This document shows, one piece after another, positions 1-11,985 of a stretch of DNA of 64,000 bases (position 1 is the first letter of the stretch; the number at the start of each line of letters is the position of its first letter). Source of the stretch: Gonium pectorale (lineage: Eukaryota > Chlorophyta > Chlorophyceae > Chlamydomonadales > Volvocaceae); the NCBI GenBank assembly GCA_001584585.1, contig LSYV01000007.1, positions 2,378,618 to 2,442,617 on the forward strand. The letters run 5' to 3'. Position numbers and translations under genes: made by a program. The notes beneath the pieces were generated by a model that did not search any database, was not told the DNA's origin, and was given only the letters and a program-made list of their open reading frames with translations.

Positions 1-35
1 CTGCCCTAACTACAGCGCACCACGGCCAAACACCG

Positions 36-381
36 ATGGCTGCTGGCGGGGGCCCCGCGGCCTGCACCGTGTGCAACACGTTGAAGACAGTGCGTGCGCA
101 GCCTGGTACCGGCGCCTTCGTGGTGAGCAGGACACCCGGAAGGAAGCCCTCCGGCTGTTTGTTGGCTCTGTTGCGGCGTGTATTTGGCCGTGTGACTGTA
201 CCTTGGTACGCGTCCGGGCCCTAACCTGAGACCTTCCTCTTCGCCCGCCCACAGTGCAGGGGAGCTCTCCCCTAGTGCAGCACGTGCGTCCGGAAAAGCC
301 GCCGCGATATCTGCTCCAAATGCGGCTTCCAAGGAGGGCGGCACAATCAGCGGATGCGCGGCAAGCCTGGCGCCAAACTGG
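36..381 (+). CDS. 3' part of an unidentified Cys-rich (CxxC) protein gene, partial
   Basis: Two putative exons, 36-122 and 276-381, join in phase 0 across an intron with GTGAGC donor and TAG acceptor. The joined peptide carries three CxxC pairs (CTVC, CSTC, CSKC) followed by a basic tail, which looks like a zinc-ribbon segment. A GTGAGC donor follows at 382, and I could not place the next exon. The true start may lie left of the window; the ATG at 36 could be internal. A TGTAA signal at 706-710 suggests this transcript ends nearby. I do not recognise the family. A splice-free reading of 354-710 is possible but looks non-coding after the basic tail. Confidence 0.3.
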
Positions 382-705
382 TGAGCGGGTCGGGGAATGG
401 GTGGCATCCCTGGCATTGGTGCCAGAGCGGACGATATTCTGTATGCGCAAGAAGCTGGCTCTACCACGACCGTCTATATATGCACATTGCAAGCTGGCTC
501 TACACAACGCACTTTCAACCCCTTTACGCCGCAGTGCTCCAACCTCCAAGTGCGACTGGCAACGTCGACAGGGCGTTGAGGCTGCCGAGGGGGAGGCAGA
601 GGGGGCATAGGGAGTGCCGGAGTGCGGAGGGCGGGGTTCGGAGTGCGGAGTGCGGCCGGTCGGAGGGTGTGGGGGCTGAGGGCCGGTCCGGAGGGCGGAG
701 GACCC

Positions 706-710
706 TGTAA
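706..710 (+). terminator. TGTAA poly(A) signal
   Basis: Volvocine-type polyadenylation signal. It probably ends the transcript of the Cys-rich gene at the left edge, whose last exon I could not place. Confidence 0.4.
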
Positions 711-1556
711 CGCCATCTGTCTCCCTTGCGATAGTGGCTCATCTTTCGCCCCGTGCAGCGGTTCTCTGCCCCGTGCAGCGTCTGCCGGGTAGCTCGAGCA
801 GCATAAATCGCGGCGTAGCCAGGCCATTATGATATGTGGACGCAGTGGAGCAAGTGGAGCAGTGAAGCGGAGAAACCGGGAGGCGAAGCATTGGGACCAG
901 AGCAGTTGGGGCGGTATAAGGTGCGGCACTAGGTCCTACGGGAAACAAGTGGGTGTAGGGGGGAGCGGGAAAAGGGGCCGGGGAGGGGAAAGGAGAGGAA
1001 CAACCGCCAGGCAGAACGCGAGTATACATGGCGACCATGATGTGGCCTTTCCCGTGCCCCCGACCCCTAGCCAACATGTTTTCCTCAACTGTCCGTTTGT
1101 AAACGGCGTACCATGCGCGAACCGTGCGAACAGAAACGACACACACGTGGTGTGGTACGGCGGGATCCATCGACCGGGCCCCTCACTGGAGATTCGGTTG
1201 CACAAGGCTCCTGTGCATCATAGTCGCCACTTCTGTCCCCTTGAATATACTTTGTTCCCTGCTTGCCACTTTCCCTGCTTTGTCGCTGTTAGCATAATTT
1301 GCCCGAACTAGAGCCACCACATGAAGTCCCTCAACATGCTGAAGCAGTCTGGTATCAAGTTTATCGCTAACTCGTTTTCGGCCGCCATCACCATGGAGAC
1401 TTCCTTTTCGTCTGTGCTGGCCGAAAGACCACCACCACCGCCGCGTTCACCATGCAGCACAACGAGGCCACAACCGCGACCGCGACCGCACTGCTGAGCG
1501 CACTCTTGGAGGAGCAGGAACCTAGACACCCCAACGAAGTATAGCGACGACCATCA
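711..1556. other. Intergenic region, upstream of the HRDC/J-domain gene
   Basis: No frame here shows convincing coding character on either strand. Just before it, 600-660 holds a degenerate GGAGTGCGG-type simple repeat. The 1320-1540 stretch contains several short ATG frames (one at 1321, another near 1453) that stop before the real start at 1557; they look like 5' UTR or uORFs. Confidence 0.4.
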
Positions 1557-4500
1557 ATGGGCGGCTCATTGGATGCCTGGGTGAGTGAAGGGTCGATGAT
1601 GGTGCCCATTTTACGTGCGCGCTGTCGCGGGCGTGTGGGCTCTCGTGCAGCGCTTTCGGCCGCTGAATGACGCTAATTGGTGCCCCTACAGGAATCTCTC
1701 TGGGCAGTTCCGGAGGTATTTGTAGATTACGTCCCTCCCCCGAAGCAATTGGCCGTGCGGCGCGTCGCCCCCACCATTCGACGGATAGGGCTTGCCGACT
1801 CGGACGCCGCCGCGACTCGCAATGGCATTGTTGGCTGTTCCTATGAACAGCACGTGACCAGCGCACAACTAAACGGCGCGACTATGGGCTCGGCCTCTTC
1901 TTGCGTGTCCGAGGTCTTCGCACAGGAGCCTAGCGCTAGCCTGGAGCGCTCAAGCAGCGGTCTTGTGCAGCATCAGACGTCTGTGCATCGCTCATCAGTG
2001 ACGAGCTGGCCAGCGTCCTGTGCAGAGCACGCCGTCCAACAGGGAACGGCCTCACCGCAGCTAAGGGCTCCCGACCCAGATGGCGCCGCGCCGGCGGCAG
2101 CCACCGTCATCACTGTGGGGAACGTACTGCAAGGAAATGCGCCTGTTGCTGCAGGCGTGGTGCCGGGGGGCGGCAACGTGGGCTGCGGCAGTCGCAGCAA
2201 TAGCTTCAGCGGCCGCGTCCCTGCATTGGCGGCGCAATCTTCTGGCGCCCATGCTTCTTGGGAGGGTCTGGCGTCGCCTGCGCCTGCGCACTCCGGTGAT
2301 GCCATTTGTGCCAATGGCCATCGCGTTGAGATACTGCCAGAGGCACAGCCAGTGGCCTTGAACGCTTCCCCAACGTCCTCGCACACCGAGGGCACTTTGG
2401 GGACGGCGGCCTCACTTACAGAGCCAGCCTCAGCAGCTAGCAGCAGCGTTACGGAGCCGCCCGACGGCAGTGACACTCAGGTGTGGAGCGCAGAGTCGCT
2501 CCGCAGGCTGTGCCGCTGCCGGGACCCTCGTCGTCAGCCATGGCAAGCTGCACCTTCGGTCCAGGGCCCGACCCTGCCTGCTGCGGCCTCTCTGGCAGCA
2601 TACACCACGCCAACGTTTTTCCAGCCGCCTCCACCAGCACTACCGCCAATGGACCCTCACCACATGCCACAGCAGCAAGGCCAGCCCGCGAGCTGGCGCC
2701 CAGAGCAGCGGTCCAATGCGCAAGAGCAGCCCAAGCAGCAGCATGGCATGGCACGGCCGCACGCGCTACCGCTGCCGCCGCCGCTCAAACGCGGCATGAA
2801 GTCGACGACCTCGCGCCTCTTGGCTCGCCTCCGCCCCACGCGCGCGTCGTCAGCGCCGGTCTCCCCGGCCATCGGCAGGCGGTCGCCTAGGGCTCCGTCA
2901 GGAGTCGCAGGCGTGTTCGCGGCCGCTGCAAAGCTCAGGGGCCAGCGCGGAGAGGCCCTGAGCCGCTTAATGCTGTATCTGAGGGGCCAGGAGCCGGAGC
3001 AGGAGCCCCCGGCGGAGGGCGGGCCAGGGAGCTTCGCGGCGGGCGCGGAGAGCCAGAGCATGTCAGCTACCGCCGCTTCAGGACAGGCCCCTTGTGCGGC
3101 CACCGCTGTGGTGGCACCGGCAATGCCGCTGCTACAGGCAGGACGTGCTAAGCCCCCACCTGTGTTGCTGCGGAAGCGCTTTGACTTTCACGTCAAGAAA
3201 GTGAAGCCAACCGGTTCTGCCGCCCAGCCACTGCATTCTTCCCGGGCCGCAATTCCCTGCGAGGTAGGTTTTTTCAGGACGCCTGGTCGCTCGAGCGCAC
3301 TCGCTCCAATGCAGTGCGCTCGGGGGGGGGGGGCCGGGGGGAAAGCGACTCGCAATCTGCTCGTGTGCACCACGCCCCATGAAGTAGAAAGCCTAGCAAG
3401 GCACTCTCTTGATCTTGGACGTTGAGATGACGAGGAACCGTGATCATGCTCTTCGCGTGTTATCTTGTGCCTGTACTTTGCCCTTTGACACGTCTTTGCC
3501 AATGTCGCAACCCTCCAGGTCAGCACCCACGACGACAGCGGCAGTGATAGCGGAGGCGCGGCCAGCGGCACAGAAGACGTGCGCGTGGGCTGCAAGCGCA
3601 GCGCCGGCGCCGCCGCGGACGCGCTGGCCTCGCAGGGCAACGCACCCGAGGCCCCGGCGCTGACGCTGGAGGAGGCGCTGCAGCAGTGGCGCGCTCGCAG
3701 GGCCCGTGACCTCCGCAAGACGCCCAAGGGCCTCGTCCGTTGCGAGGTGCTTGGGGAGCTGGCGGCGCGCTGCCCCACCTCCATTCTCAGCCTGCAGGAC
3801 GTGCCGGGCCTGTCGCGGCCATGGCTCCGGCAGTTCGGGCAGGAGGTCCTGGATGTGTGCCGCAACCATCTGTATGTCTGCGGGTCAGGGGCTGCAGCCT
3901 CCCGCCGTGTGAGCTGTCCCGCAGCTGGTCCGCCCGCAGCAGGAGTGGCGTGGCCGGGGGCTGCGACAAAGCTTTCCTTCGCGGCGGGCAGCGTGCCGCG
4001 CAGCGGTGATGCGGCGGCGGTGGTCGACGAGGGAGCCAGCAGCGCCGGTGTGTGCGACGCCGCGATGCGCCCAGCGCAGGACGGTCCTGGCCTGCCACCG
4101 AGGCCGCACAAACGCCCGCGTCCGGAGGTGCCTACGAAGGATGAGCACCTCCAAGCTGGGCCCTTGCCAGCTCTTCAGGCGGGGCAGCCATCGCCCCTGG
4201 AGTGGCGGCAGCCAGGCCAGGTGCGCAGTTGGTGCAGATGACGGGGGCCTGTCGGTGACAGTGGATGCTGGTGCCGATTACCTGGCGGCCATTTCTGCTC
4301 ACTGCGCATCTGCGATTGCTGTGGTTCCTGCCGTGCGGTTGATCATGGGTGGCATGTTTTGCTTGCAATGGCAGCCCAGTAGGGCCCGTACCTACTACCA
4401 AATCCTTACTGTGATCTTACATGGCCACCATTGCGCCCGTATGATGCTTGCAGAGCCACAGCAACACGCTTGAGGCAGAAGGCAACATGACCAGCCTGGC

Positions 4501-5719
4501 CACCCTGTCCGCTGCCCCCGCCGTTTTAGGCTCGGGCGCTGCCCAGCCCGCCGCTGCCTTTGCCGCAATACTCGCTCCTGCTGTTCACGTGGTCATACCT
4601 GGCGCCGCACCAGTCCAGCCTGGGGACGGCGCAGCCCCGGCTGCCGCTGCCGAGCCCGCTGCTCGAGTCGCCGACGCAGCGGGTGAGCCGCCTGCCACAC
4701 AGCTAGCGCCAGAGACTTGCGGCGCCAGCGGTGCTGCTGCAGCAGGTCAGAGAACGACCGCGCAACCCATTGCCGGCCGGGACGGCCACGACGAGAAGCC
4801 GCGGGTGACTCCATGGGCGTCCACTGGCGGCAAGGCCGGTGCTGCGCGGCGCAGGCAGGCCAGGCGGACGGAAAGCGGCCACAGGCACGGCGCTGGTCGG
4901 GCTGCCGCATCGACCACCGGCGCCGGCCCGTCGGTCGCTGCAATGGCCCGTGCCGCCGTGGAGGCCCTGGGCGGCGCCATGGAGGTCCCTACCCCAGAGC
5001 CCGTGTCGACCCTGGCGCCGACTCCCAAACCCGTCCTCAGCTCGCCCCGTAAGGCGACGGGAGCTGTGCCGGTTCGCAAGCTGGCTTCTACCGTAGCAGC
5101 TGCAGCTGCCACGGCGGCGGCAGCGGCAGCCGTCCGTGCTGGCGGCTGGGTTCCGCCGCCAGCGGGCTGTCGCATCCGCAGCGGACGGCAGCTGGCCGCG
5201 GCTCAGACGCCGGCGGTCGGGGCCAACCGCGTGAGCGACTTGCTGTGCCTGCTGGCCGAGGCGGGTCGCGCGGCCGCCCCCTACTTCAACGCTGACGTCC
5301 AGGCAGGAGGCGAGGAGGCAGGCCAGGCGTCGTCAGAGGGCCAAGCCTCCACAGCCGCAGCGCCGGACGTGACGGAGCCGGCGGCAATGCCTGCTGCGGC
5401 CATTGCGGCTGCAGAGGCCGCAAAGCAGCTCAGTCGCTCCGCGGGCCAAGAGCACATGCGGTGCCTGCGCGCTATGGCGCTTGCTGCGCTGCCGGCGTGG
5501 GAGGTCCGGCGCGTGCTCGCGTGCCGCGTGCTAGCACCCGCGGAGCAGCCATCGGTGGTTCTGCGCCTCCCCGTGGGTGCGTCGCGCGACGAGGTTAGGG
5601 TCGCCTTCCGGCGCCTGAGCTTGTTGGTGCACCCGGATAAGAACCGAAGCGTTGGCGCTGCGGAGGCCTTCGCGCTTGTGAGCGGCGCGGCCAGCAAGCT
5701 GTTGGGCAGCAGCAGCTGA
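1557..5719 (+). CDS. HRDC-domain protein with a C-terminal J domain
   Basis: Four exons, 1557-1580, 1692-3263, 3519-4220 and 4454-5719, all join in phase 0 and give 1187 residues. The start is set by an in-frame TAG 15 bases upstream and by the strong GTGAGT donor closing the 8-codon first exon. Residues 582-650 match the HRDC fold: an initial Leu/Trp-Arg helix (EEALQQWRARRA), then L..LA...P.S...L..VPGLS and a helix ending LDVCRNH. HRDC domains bind nucleic acid in RecQ helicases and RNase D. The last 60 residues resemble a J domain: helix II RVAFRRLSLLV, then HPDKN near residue 1159 and an Ala-rich helix III. J domains stimulate Hsp70 ATPase. The rest is low-complexity Ala/Pro/Gly-rich sequence, probably disordered. 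There is no helicase or nuclease domain. The role is unknown; a nuclear Hsp70 co-chaperone is inference. Confidence 0.72.
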
Positions 5720-6793
5720 GCCATGCCTGCGAACACCTGTCATGGGTGGATAGGCTGCCCTTCTTGGCGGCCTCGGCCCTCGTGGCAAAGCAGCTCGGAC
5801 ATGCTGCCGCGTCGGCGTGGCTTGACTCGGGCCGGCATTTTGCCATACAGCGGCCTCGAGCCCCGACACGTTGTTCCGCCTTATTGTGTGTTGCTTACGG
5901 AATGCAGTAGGGCGTAATGGGGATTGAGGCTGGCGTTGTGATGATTAATTCACTGTTTGTGGTGATTTACTATTTTTGGGGTCTATCCCTCATACTAACG
6001 AGACGAGGTACGGCTGCCCGGCGCCGTATCGTGCCAGCAGTTGAGGGGCTGCTGGGCGGGCAATGCGGTCTTTTGCACCATCGGTCACAATGGGCCGTGG
6101 GGACGAGCTCGGCGTTCTCATGCTAGCAGCTGGGGCATGACGCATTGTGGTTGGTGGCAGGGCCATGGGCTCGGCAGGGTTTAAGAGGACGCACCGCATA
6201 CCTATGTGCACCAAGTCAGTGGCTTTACACGTTTGCTCAGGAACTCAGGAACCGAAGAGAATAGTTGCGGCGTTAGTTCCTGGAGAGCGACGCGAGCCGG
6301 AGGTGGTTGGAGGCGGGAGCGGTGGGAGGCGGAACTGTACGTCGTCCGTCCCACATGGAGGGACAAGCAGGCATCAATCGGAACGGATCGTTTTCGTCTC
6401 CATATGGTGGTGTGTTTGTAGCCTGTATGCGATTTCAGTGTCAGGACCTCCAGGCTCTGCTTCAAAATAAGTGTCGGCTACCCTACCAGCTGCACCTGGT
6501 CGAATGAAGCTGTTTCGGTGCGTCGTGTCCTGACCAGTTCCGTGCTATATCCGTAGTTCGGCGCAGTTCGAACTGTATGCAACGGTGTAGTTTGTGCAAC
6601 ATGCGCTCACAAACAACACTAAACGCTGGCTGATTACTAGTTGGACAGAGTTGATGATTGGGAGCTCATACTATGGAACGGCCGGTGGCAGGGCGCCATA
6701 GGCACATACCACTGGCAAAAACACCAAGAGAGTGTTACTGATCTGTTTTGGTCGTATTAATGTATCTCTGGTGCACTGCTGCGCAAAGTTTAA

Positions 6794-6798
6794 TGTAA
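6794..6798 (+). terminator. TGTAA poly(A) signal of the HRDC/J-domain gene
   Basis: First TGTAA after the stop at 5719, implying a 3' UTR of about 1.1 kb. It lies 36 bp from the opposing signal of the convergent CLAMP-family gene. Confidence 0.5.
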
Positions 6799-6834
6799 CA
6801 TGAAGGGTACCGGTGTATTCTGGTTCTGCAAACC

Positions 6835-6839
6835 TTACA
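6835..6839 (-). terminator. TGTAA poly(A) signal of the CLAMP-family gene
   Basis: TTACA on the + strand, about 490 bases past the stop codon. An alternative signal sits at 7310-7314, only about 15 bases after the stop. Confidence 0.5.
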
Positions 6840-7328
6840 CGGTGAGCAGCTCGGCAAGGACCGAAGGACAGAAAACCCCAACGAAGTACAAGCAGGGTCG
6901 GGACGACCCCTGCGCACAGGTCGTGCACGTGCTTACGTACAAGGGAGGAAACACCCGGCTGCTACCGCGACAGCTGTGCGAGCAGCATGTCTGGGTAAAG
7001 AAAGCAGACCGCCAGTGGCACCGGATCCAAACAACGTACAACCACATGGTTTTCGTTGCCATACAGCACCAACCCGCTGGCTTTGCCGGAGCTCACTCCG
7101 CCCCCGTGACATCATATAGCAGTGTTTGCTGCGCCACCATCAGCAGGTGCAACGTCTACATAGTCAGACACCCTGCATTCACCCAACCTGAAATAACCCA
7201 AGCCGGGAGCACGCCACATCCTGCCTGTCATTTAATTGATAGCCTCAAGCCAAAGCCCAAACCCTTGCTCAGCAACATTGCCCCTCGCCCGCTTCGGCGC
7301 TCTTGCTCATTACAATGCAGGCCCGCGG

Positions 7329-8294
7329 CTATCCCGAAGGAACTGGCTTGGGTGGCGGCGGCGAAACGGACAGCCCGCTTGATGGACGTGCGGGCGGCGC
7401 CACCGGCGCACCTCCCCCTAAGGGCGGCACCGCGCCGCTCTCCCGGTGCCCAGCTGTCGCTGGTGCAGGGGCGCCGCCACCGCCGCCCATCCCGTGAGCC
7501 TCCAAGGCAGCTATCTTGGCCAGCAGCTCCGTCTGCTGGGCGGCGAACTGCTCCTCCATCGCCTTCTGCAGCCGGGCCACCTCCCGCTCCAGAGCCATAG
7601 CCACCCGATCCTTGATCTCCTCCGGAATAGCCGCCTCATACTCCTCTCGGAGCCGGGCTTGGCGCTCCGCCTCGGCAGCCGCCTCAGCCGCTGCTGCTGC
7701 TGCCGCCTCCTCCTGCTCGCGCTTCCGCTCCTCCTCCGTGAGGATGGCCTCGTGTTGCGCCTGCGTCAGCGCGACGGCCAGCGGCGGCAGCTCCGGCGGT
7801 AGCTCCACCACGTCAGACGGATGGGTGTAGGTGGCGCTGAGCGTCACGCGGTTCGTGTACGCGTACTGGTACAACTTGTAGTGCCGGTAGTAGCTGTCGA
7901 GCATCCAGTCCATAATCTTCTGCATTTCAGAGAACGTGAAGAGCCCGATGCTGTATGGCGGCCGTTGCACGCTGTGCGCCAGCAGCAGCTCCTTGAAGAG
8001 GAGGAATGAGTTCTCCAGGGTGAGCGCCTCGCCGATGGACCGCTGGTGCACTGTCTTAACGATTGAGAACAGCCCCGATAGCTTGTCATCTGTGAACTTG
8101 AGCTCGTCGCCAAATTGCAGCGTGTGAACATATAGGTCCAGGTGTATCGCTGTCTTTGGGTTCTGCTGATAGTCCGATAGCCCCGAATATTTAGCCAACA
8201 AATCGCGTCCCGTCAAGCCCTTCTTCGGGTGCGGGCTGCGTATCGAGGCGAGCTGCTGGGCTGTCAGGTCTTTCCAAACCAGGTTCCGGGCCAT
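7329..8294 (-). CDS. Central-pair C1a projection protein, CLAMP family (C1a-34/FAP119-like)
   Basis: A single uninterrupted 321-codon frame, unusual in this intron-rich window. The N-terminal 160 residues form the globular CLAMP-type region (flagellar C1a-32 family), with conserved stretches near FKELLLAHSVQRPP, FTFSEMQKIMDW and RHYKLYQYAYTNRV. Residues 175-275 are a long Glu/Ala-rich coiled coil (EEERKREQEE onward), and the tail is Gly/Pro-rich. In Chlamydomonas, C1a-34 (FAP119) and C1a-32 (FAP114) sit with PF6 and calmodulin on the C1a projection of the ciliary central pair. Human CCDC189/CFAP119 is the nearest animal relative I recall. I judge the family likely but the assignment to C1a-34 rather than C1a-32 less sure. 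The ATG at 8294 is the first in the frame. It is convergent with the upstream + gene. Confidence 0.75.
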   Translation of the reverse strand: MARNLVWKDLTAQQLASIRSPHPKKGLTGRDLLAKYSGLSDYQQNPKTAIHLDLYVHTLQFGDELKFTDDKLSGLFSIVKTVHQRSIGEALTLENSFLLFKELLLAHSVQRPPYSIGLFTFSEMQKIMDWMLDSYYRHYKLYQYAYTNRVTLSATYTHPSDVVELPPELPPLAVALTQAQHEAILTEEERKREQEEAAAAAAAEAAAEAERQARLREEYEAAIPEEIKDRVAMALEREVARLQKAMEEQFAAQQTELLAKIAALEAHGMGGGGGAPAPATAGHRESGAVPPLGGGAPVAPPARPSSGLSVSPPPPKPVPSG

Positions 8295-8841
8295 CGCGTC
8301 ACTTACAACCGTCTCAAATATGTAGGTGTCATGAGCTAAATTTGACTCGCTCCAAAGTAAGTGGCGCCGAAGGAACTCTCATGTGCAAGGCACAAAGGAA
8401 GGTAAGTGCTGTATTCAATTCAGTCGTTTATCTTCAATCGGAATAGGGATGAGCATCCATGTTCCCGTCCGTGTTCCTGTGAAACCTTCTGGGGCTCGTC
8501 GTACGAGTCTTAGAGTCACACAGATACAATTGAGTGTACGGGGGGTCCTTCATATCCCAACACTCCTAATATGGGTCCCATCAGCTCGAAGAATCACACA
8601 GATATCGCCCGGCCGGTGTTACTCCCTGCTGTGTTCCCCACCAGAACTTGATAGTATATCACGTACGGTTTGTAAGTAAAGCATGCATACACGCGCCGGG
8701 AGTGGCGCCGCTTTCGTGTTTGGTGCCTAGGTTTCCATCACCACCACGTAAGCCCAAAGATAAGAGGACTTCTATACCGGGAACAACTCCGCGAGACGGC
8801 AACCAAGCTGGACGTGCTGTGTACGGCACAGATGCATACCG
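8295..8841. other. Region between the CLAMP-family gene and malate dehydrogenase
   Basis: Holds the promoter and 5' UTR of the minus-strand CLAMP-family gene next to the 3' end of the minus-strand MDH gene. I see no additional gene. Confidence 0.4.
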
Positions 8842-8846
8842 TTACA
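8842..8846 (-). terminator. TGTAA poly(A) signal of malate dehydrogenase
   Basis: TTACA on the + strand, about 270 bases past the MDH stop codon at 9115. Confidence 0.5.
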
Positions 8847-9114
8847 TCAAGCGTCGATGCAGCAAGCCAGGGAGCCTCCTGGCTAAGCAGTTCGGCCAAA
8901 GGAATACTGGGCAATCCGCGCGCAAAAGAACACGCACACCTGCGTTATCTGGTGCGAACGCAAACCCCACCTCGTCCCTCCTCCCCCGGCGCACCAGCAT
9001 CGAAACCAGATCCCCAGTATGGCCTCTACCCGCTACCCCCGGCATCATCCCGCACCCGTTGCAGCCCTCCCCCTTTTGCATTCTTTCCTCTCCCGTTTCG
9101 TTCGCGCAATGCAA

Positions 9115-11552
9115 TCATTTTGGCGCCGGCCCCTTGGCCACGAACTCCACGCCCTTGTTGATCGAGCCCATCAGCTCCGCCTTCATGGCCTCAAAGTTGG
9201 CCGCCTCCAGCTCGTCCATGGCGCCCAGCGGCAGCACCTCCTCCACGCCGCCCTTGCCCAGCCGCAGCGGTGACGAGAAATAGGGTAGCCCCGCCACCGC
9301 CTCCGACCGCACGTAGGCGTACTCGGTGACGGGCCCCTCGCCGGACATGGCGCGCAGGCACGAGTCCGCGAAACGCGCGGCGGCGTAGGCCATCGACAGT
9401 GTGGCGGAGCCCGTGCCGGCCTTGGCCTGAGGTGGGGAGATGAGGAGAGGGGGCGTGGTGGGGACGAGAGGATCATAGTTAGTCATTGCTGTTTGCACGG
9501 GACAGGGGGGGCTGGCGGAGCAGGGGCAATGATGGGGCTGGCGGAGCAGGGGCAATGATGGGCTAGGCGGCATGCAGGGCCCCGCTGACCGACACGGACG
9601 TGGACTGGCGGTGCATAGGGGACGCAGCTTGGGTTACGAGTAGCGATGGACGACCCAACCGCCGTCCGCCGTTTTCATCACAAGTACTTGCCGGCCTTCA
9701 AAGCCGCTCATGTTCCTGTCCGATCGCATGTCAGCTGAGCTCGCCCGCCCGCCAGCGCCAACCCACCGGTCCTGCACTGGCTGCAACCCCAGCCCCCAGT
9801 CCTCCCCCGCCCACCTGCACCACCTCGGTGCCCGCGTCCTGGATGCGCGCCATGAGCGCCTTGCGCTGCTCCGGGCTCACCGACGCAGGCAGCGGCGGCC
9901 GCGCCTGGGGGGACGAGGCCCGGGGCGCAGCGGGTCGACAACGGACATGCGCAGGCAACATGCAGCCGACCATCCCTGGCAGTACCTCGCCATGCGGGAT
10001 GGGCGCGATAGCACACGCAGAAAACCCCACGTGTCGCCATACTACATACATATTTGGGTGCAGCGTCGCGCCGGGGCTCGCGGCCTGCTGCTCACCTGCG
10101 ACAGCAGCGGCAGGATGGTGATCCCCGCGTGGCCGCCCACGACAGGCACGCTCACGTCCCGCGGGTCAACGCCCAGCAGCTCGCCCACAAACGCCTCCGC
10201 GCGGACCACGTCAAGGGTGGTTACGCCAAACAGGCGCTTGGGGTCCAGCACGCCTGCGATCGAAGAGCGGGTAGGGGGGCCCAAATAATCAGTTGAAGCC
10301 CTTGCAATGGATCGCAGTCGTCTTCATGTGCGCTTGGTGGTGCTGCCACCGTTGGTGGTGTTGCAATGCTCGACGCACAGCCGCCAAAGACGCCCCTTTA
10401 CCGTCACAAGCCTGAAAACCCCATTTTCAGCCTCATTCCCGGTGTAGGTAACCCCCCACCCACCCATCCTACCCGCGCGCTGCAGCACCTCCGCCGCGAT
10501 GGGCACAGTCGAATTGACAGGGTTCGAGATGATGGCCACCCAGGCTGTGGGGCAATGCGCCGCGATAGCCTCGATGAGGCCCTTGACGATGCCCGCGTTG
10601 ATGTTGAACAGGTCATCGCGGGTCATGCCCGGCTTGCGAGGAACACCTGGGGCGCGAGTGAGTGGGCCGTGGCGGCGGCGAGGGACCGCGGGTCAGGCGC
10701 AGCACTCGCGGCAGTGTCGGCTGTACGGACTGGAGTAGGTTTCTGCCAGTCACTAGCTGATGTGGCGGGAGCCAGGCAAGCTGCGGGATCAAGGCCATGA
10801 GGCACCCACCCACCCACTCACCCGCGGGGATGACGACCAGGTTTGCACCCGCGAGCGCGGCCGGCAGCTGCTCAGCGCCCAGGTAGCCCTTGACACGCGC
10901 CCCAGTCGACATGTGCGACACGTCAGCGGCCACGCCGGGCGTGTTGGCTACATCGTACAGCGCCAGGTCGGACACGTACGCCGACATCTTCAGCAGCATG
11001 GACAGCGGCTGGCCGATGCCGCCAGCCGCGCCGAGCAGCGCCACCTTGAACTGCAGGACGGGGAAAGGAAGAGCGCCAGGAGGGGAGCTTGTACATGGCG
11101 GGCTTGAGGCAAGCGTACACATGTGTGTGCAGTTGAAGGGGGATTCAGGGTCGCGCGCGAAATGAAGGGGGAGTTAGCCCAAGCACATGCATGGGTAGTT
11201 GTGGGGGTTGCTGACGTCAGGCACGCGTTGGCACCACGCCCATCCCGGCCTCAGTGACCATAGGTTGCGTAAGCAAAGGCATCCTCACCAACAGCGCGGG
11301 CACGAGCCGACAGCAGCGTTCGTTCCGGGGGCCGTCGCCCCACCCAAGTGCCGAAACCACCCGAGACCCACAGTGGCTGACAAAATGAACTGGATATCGA
11401 CAGCGTTGCTGGATTCGTCGGTTCTTTTGTGCCCCCCACACCAAACTGCAGTAGCACATCGACCAGGTCACTACATAGCGCAGACTCACCTTGTTAGGCT
11501 TTGGCGGGTCCAGATGGGACGCAATTTTTTGGATGCGGTTGAGCGCGGCCAT
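9115..11552 (-). CDS. MDH: Malate dehydrogenase (NAD), peroxisomal/glyoxysomal type with PTS2
   Basis: Six exons (11490-11552, 10822-11050, 10473-10646, 10096-10253, 9815-9904, 9115-9426) close in phase to 341 residues. The enzyme interconverts malate and oxaloacetate with NAD(H). Seen directly: the dinucleotide loop GAAGGIGQ (28-35); substrate arginines in VPRKPGMTR (R101, R107); SNPVNS; TLDVVR with D170 and R173; and the catalytic His197 in GGHAG. Spacing matches bacterial-type and organellar MDHs. The first exon encodes RIQKIASHL, a textbook R-[IL]-x5-HL PTS2 motif at residues 6-14, so peroxisomal import is expected; Chlamydomonas MDH2 is the peroxisomal isoform known to me. The C-terminus (GPAPK) is not a PTS1. 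The start is the ATG at 11552; an upstream in-frame TTG is ignored. It is divergent from the S9 peptidase. Confidence 0.93.
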
Positions 11553-11985
11553 TTTGGCAGGAGAGTGCAAATGTCGGTGTTAGATCGCAACTTGGTGGGG
11601 GTTGGGAACCAAGCAACCTTCTACGTGTGCTTATGAACTCACGTTCTGGGCCATTTAGTTGGGTCAATCGTTCGTGGCCGTTGCCGACAAGGCTCGCTGA
11701 CTCGGTTACGGCAGATTGGCACTGCCTTGTAACCTCTTGCAACAGAGGCGGGCGAATGTGACTACACGGTGATCACTAGCGCGCGAGTGTGTTTCCCCGC
11801 TTTTGACTCGTACGTATTTCGTCTCGATGCAACGGCCGTTACCAAGGACCATTCAAAAGCAGCATAAACAGCACAAACACCATCTTGATATTACTCGTAG
11901 AGCGGTCGTCCTTTCCCTGCGCGACACCGTCCTCGTGTCTTTCCTGCGCAACACCCCTCTTGCGACCGCAGCCCCGTCACCCGAC
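11553..11985. promoter_or_regulatory. Bidirectional upstream region of MDH (-) and the S9 peptidase (+)
   Basis: 433 bp between the two divergent start codons. It contains an in-frame ATG at 11827 that could be an upstream start of the peptidase. I recognise no specific site. Confidence 0.45.
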
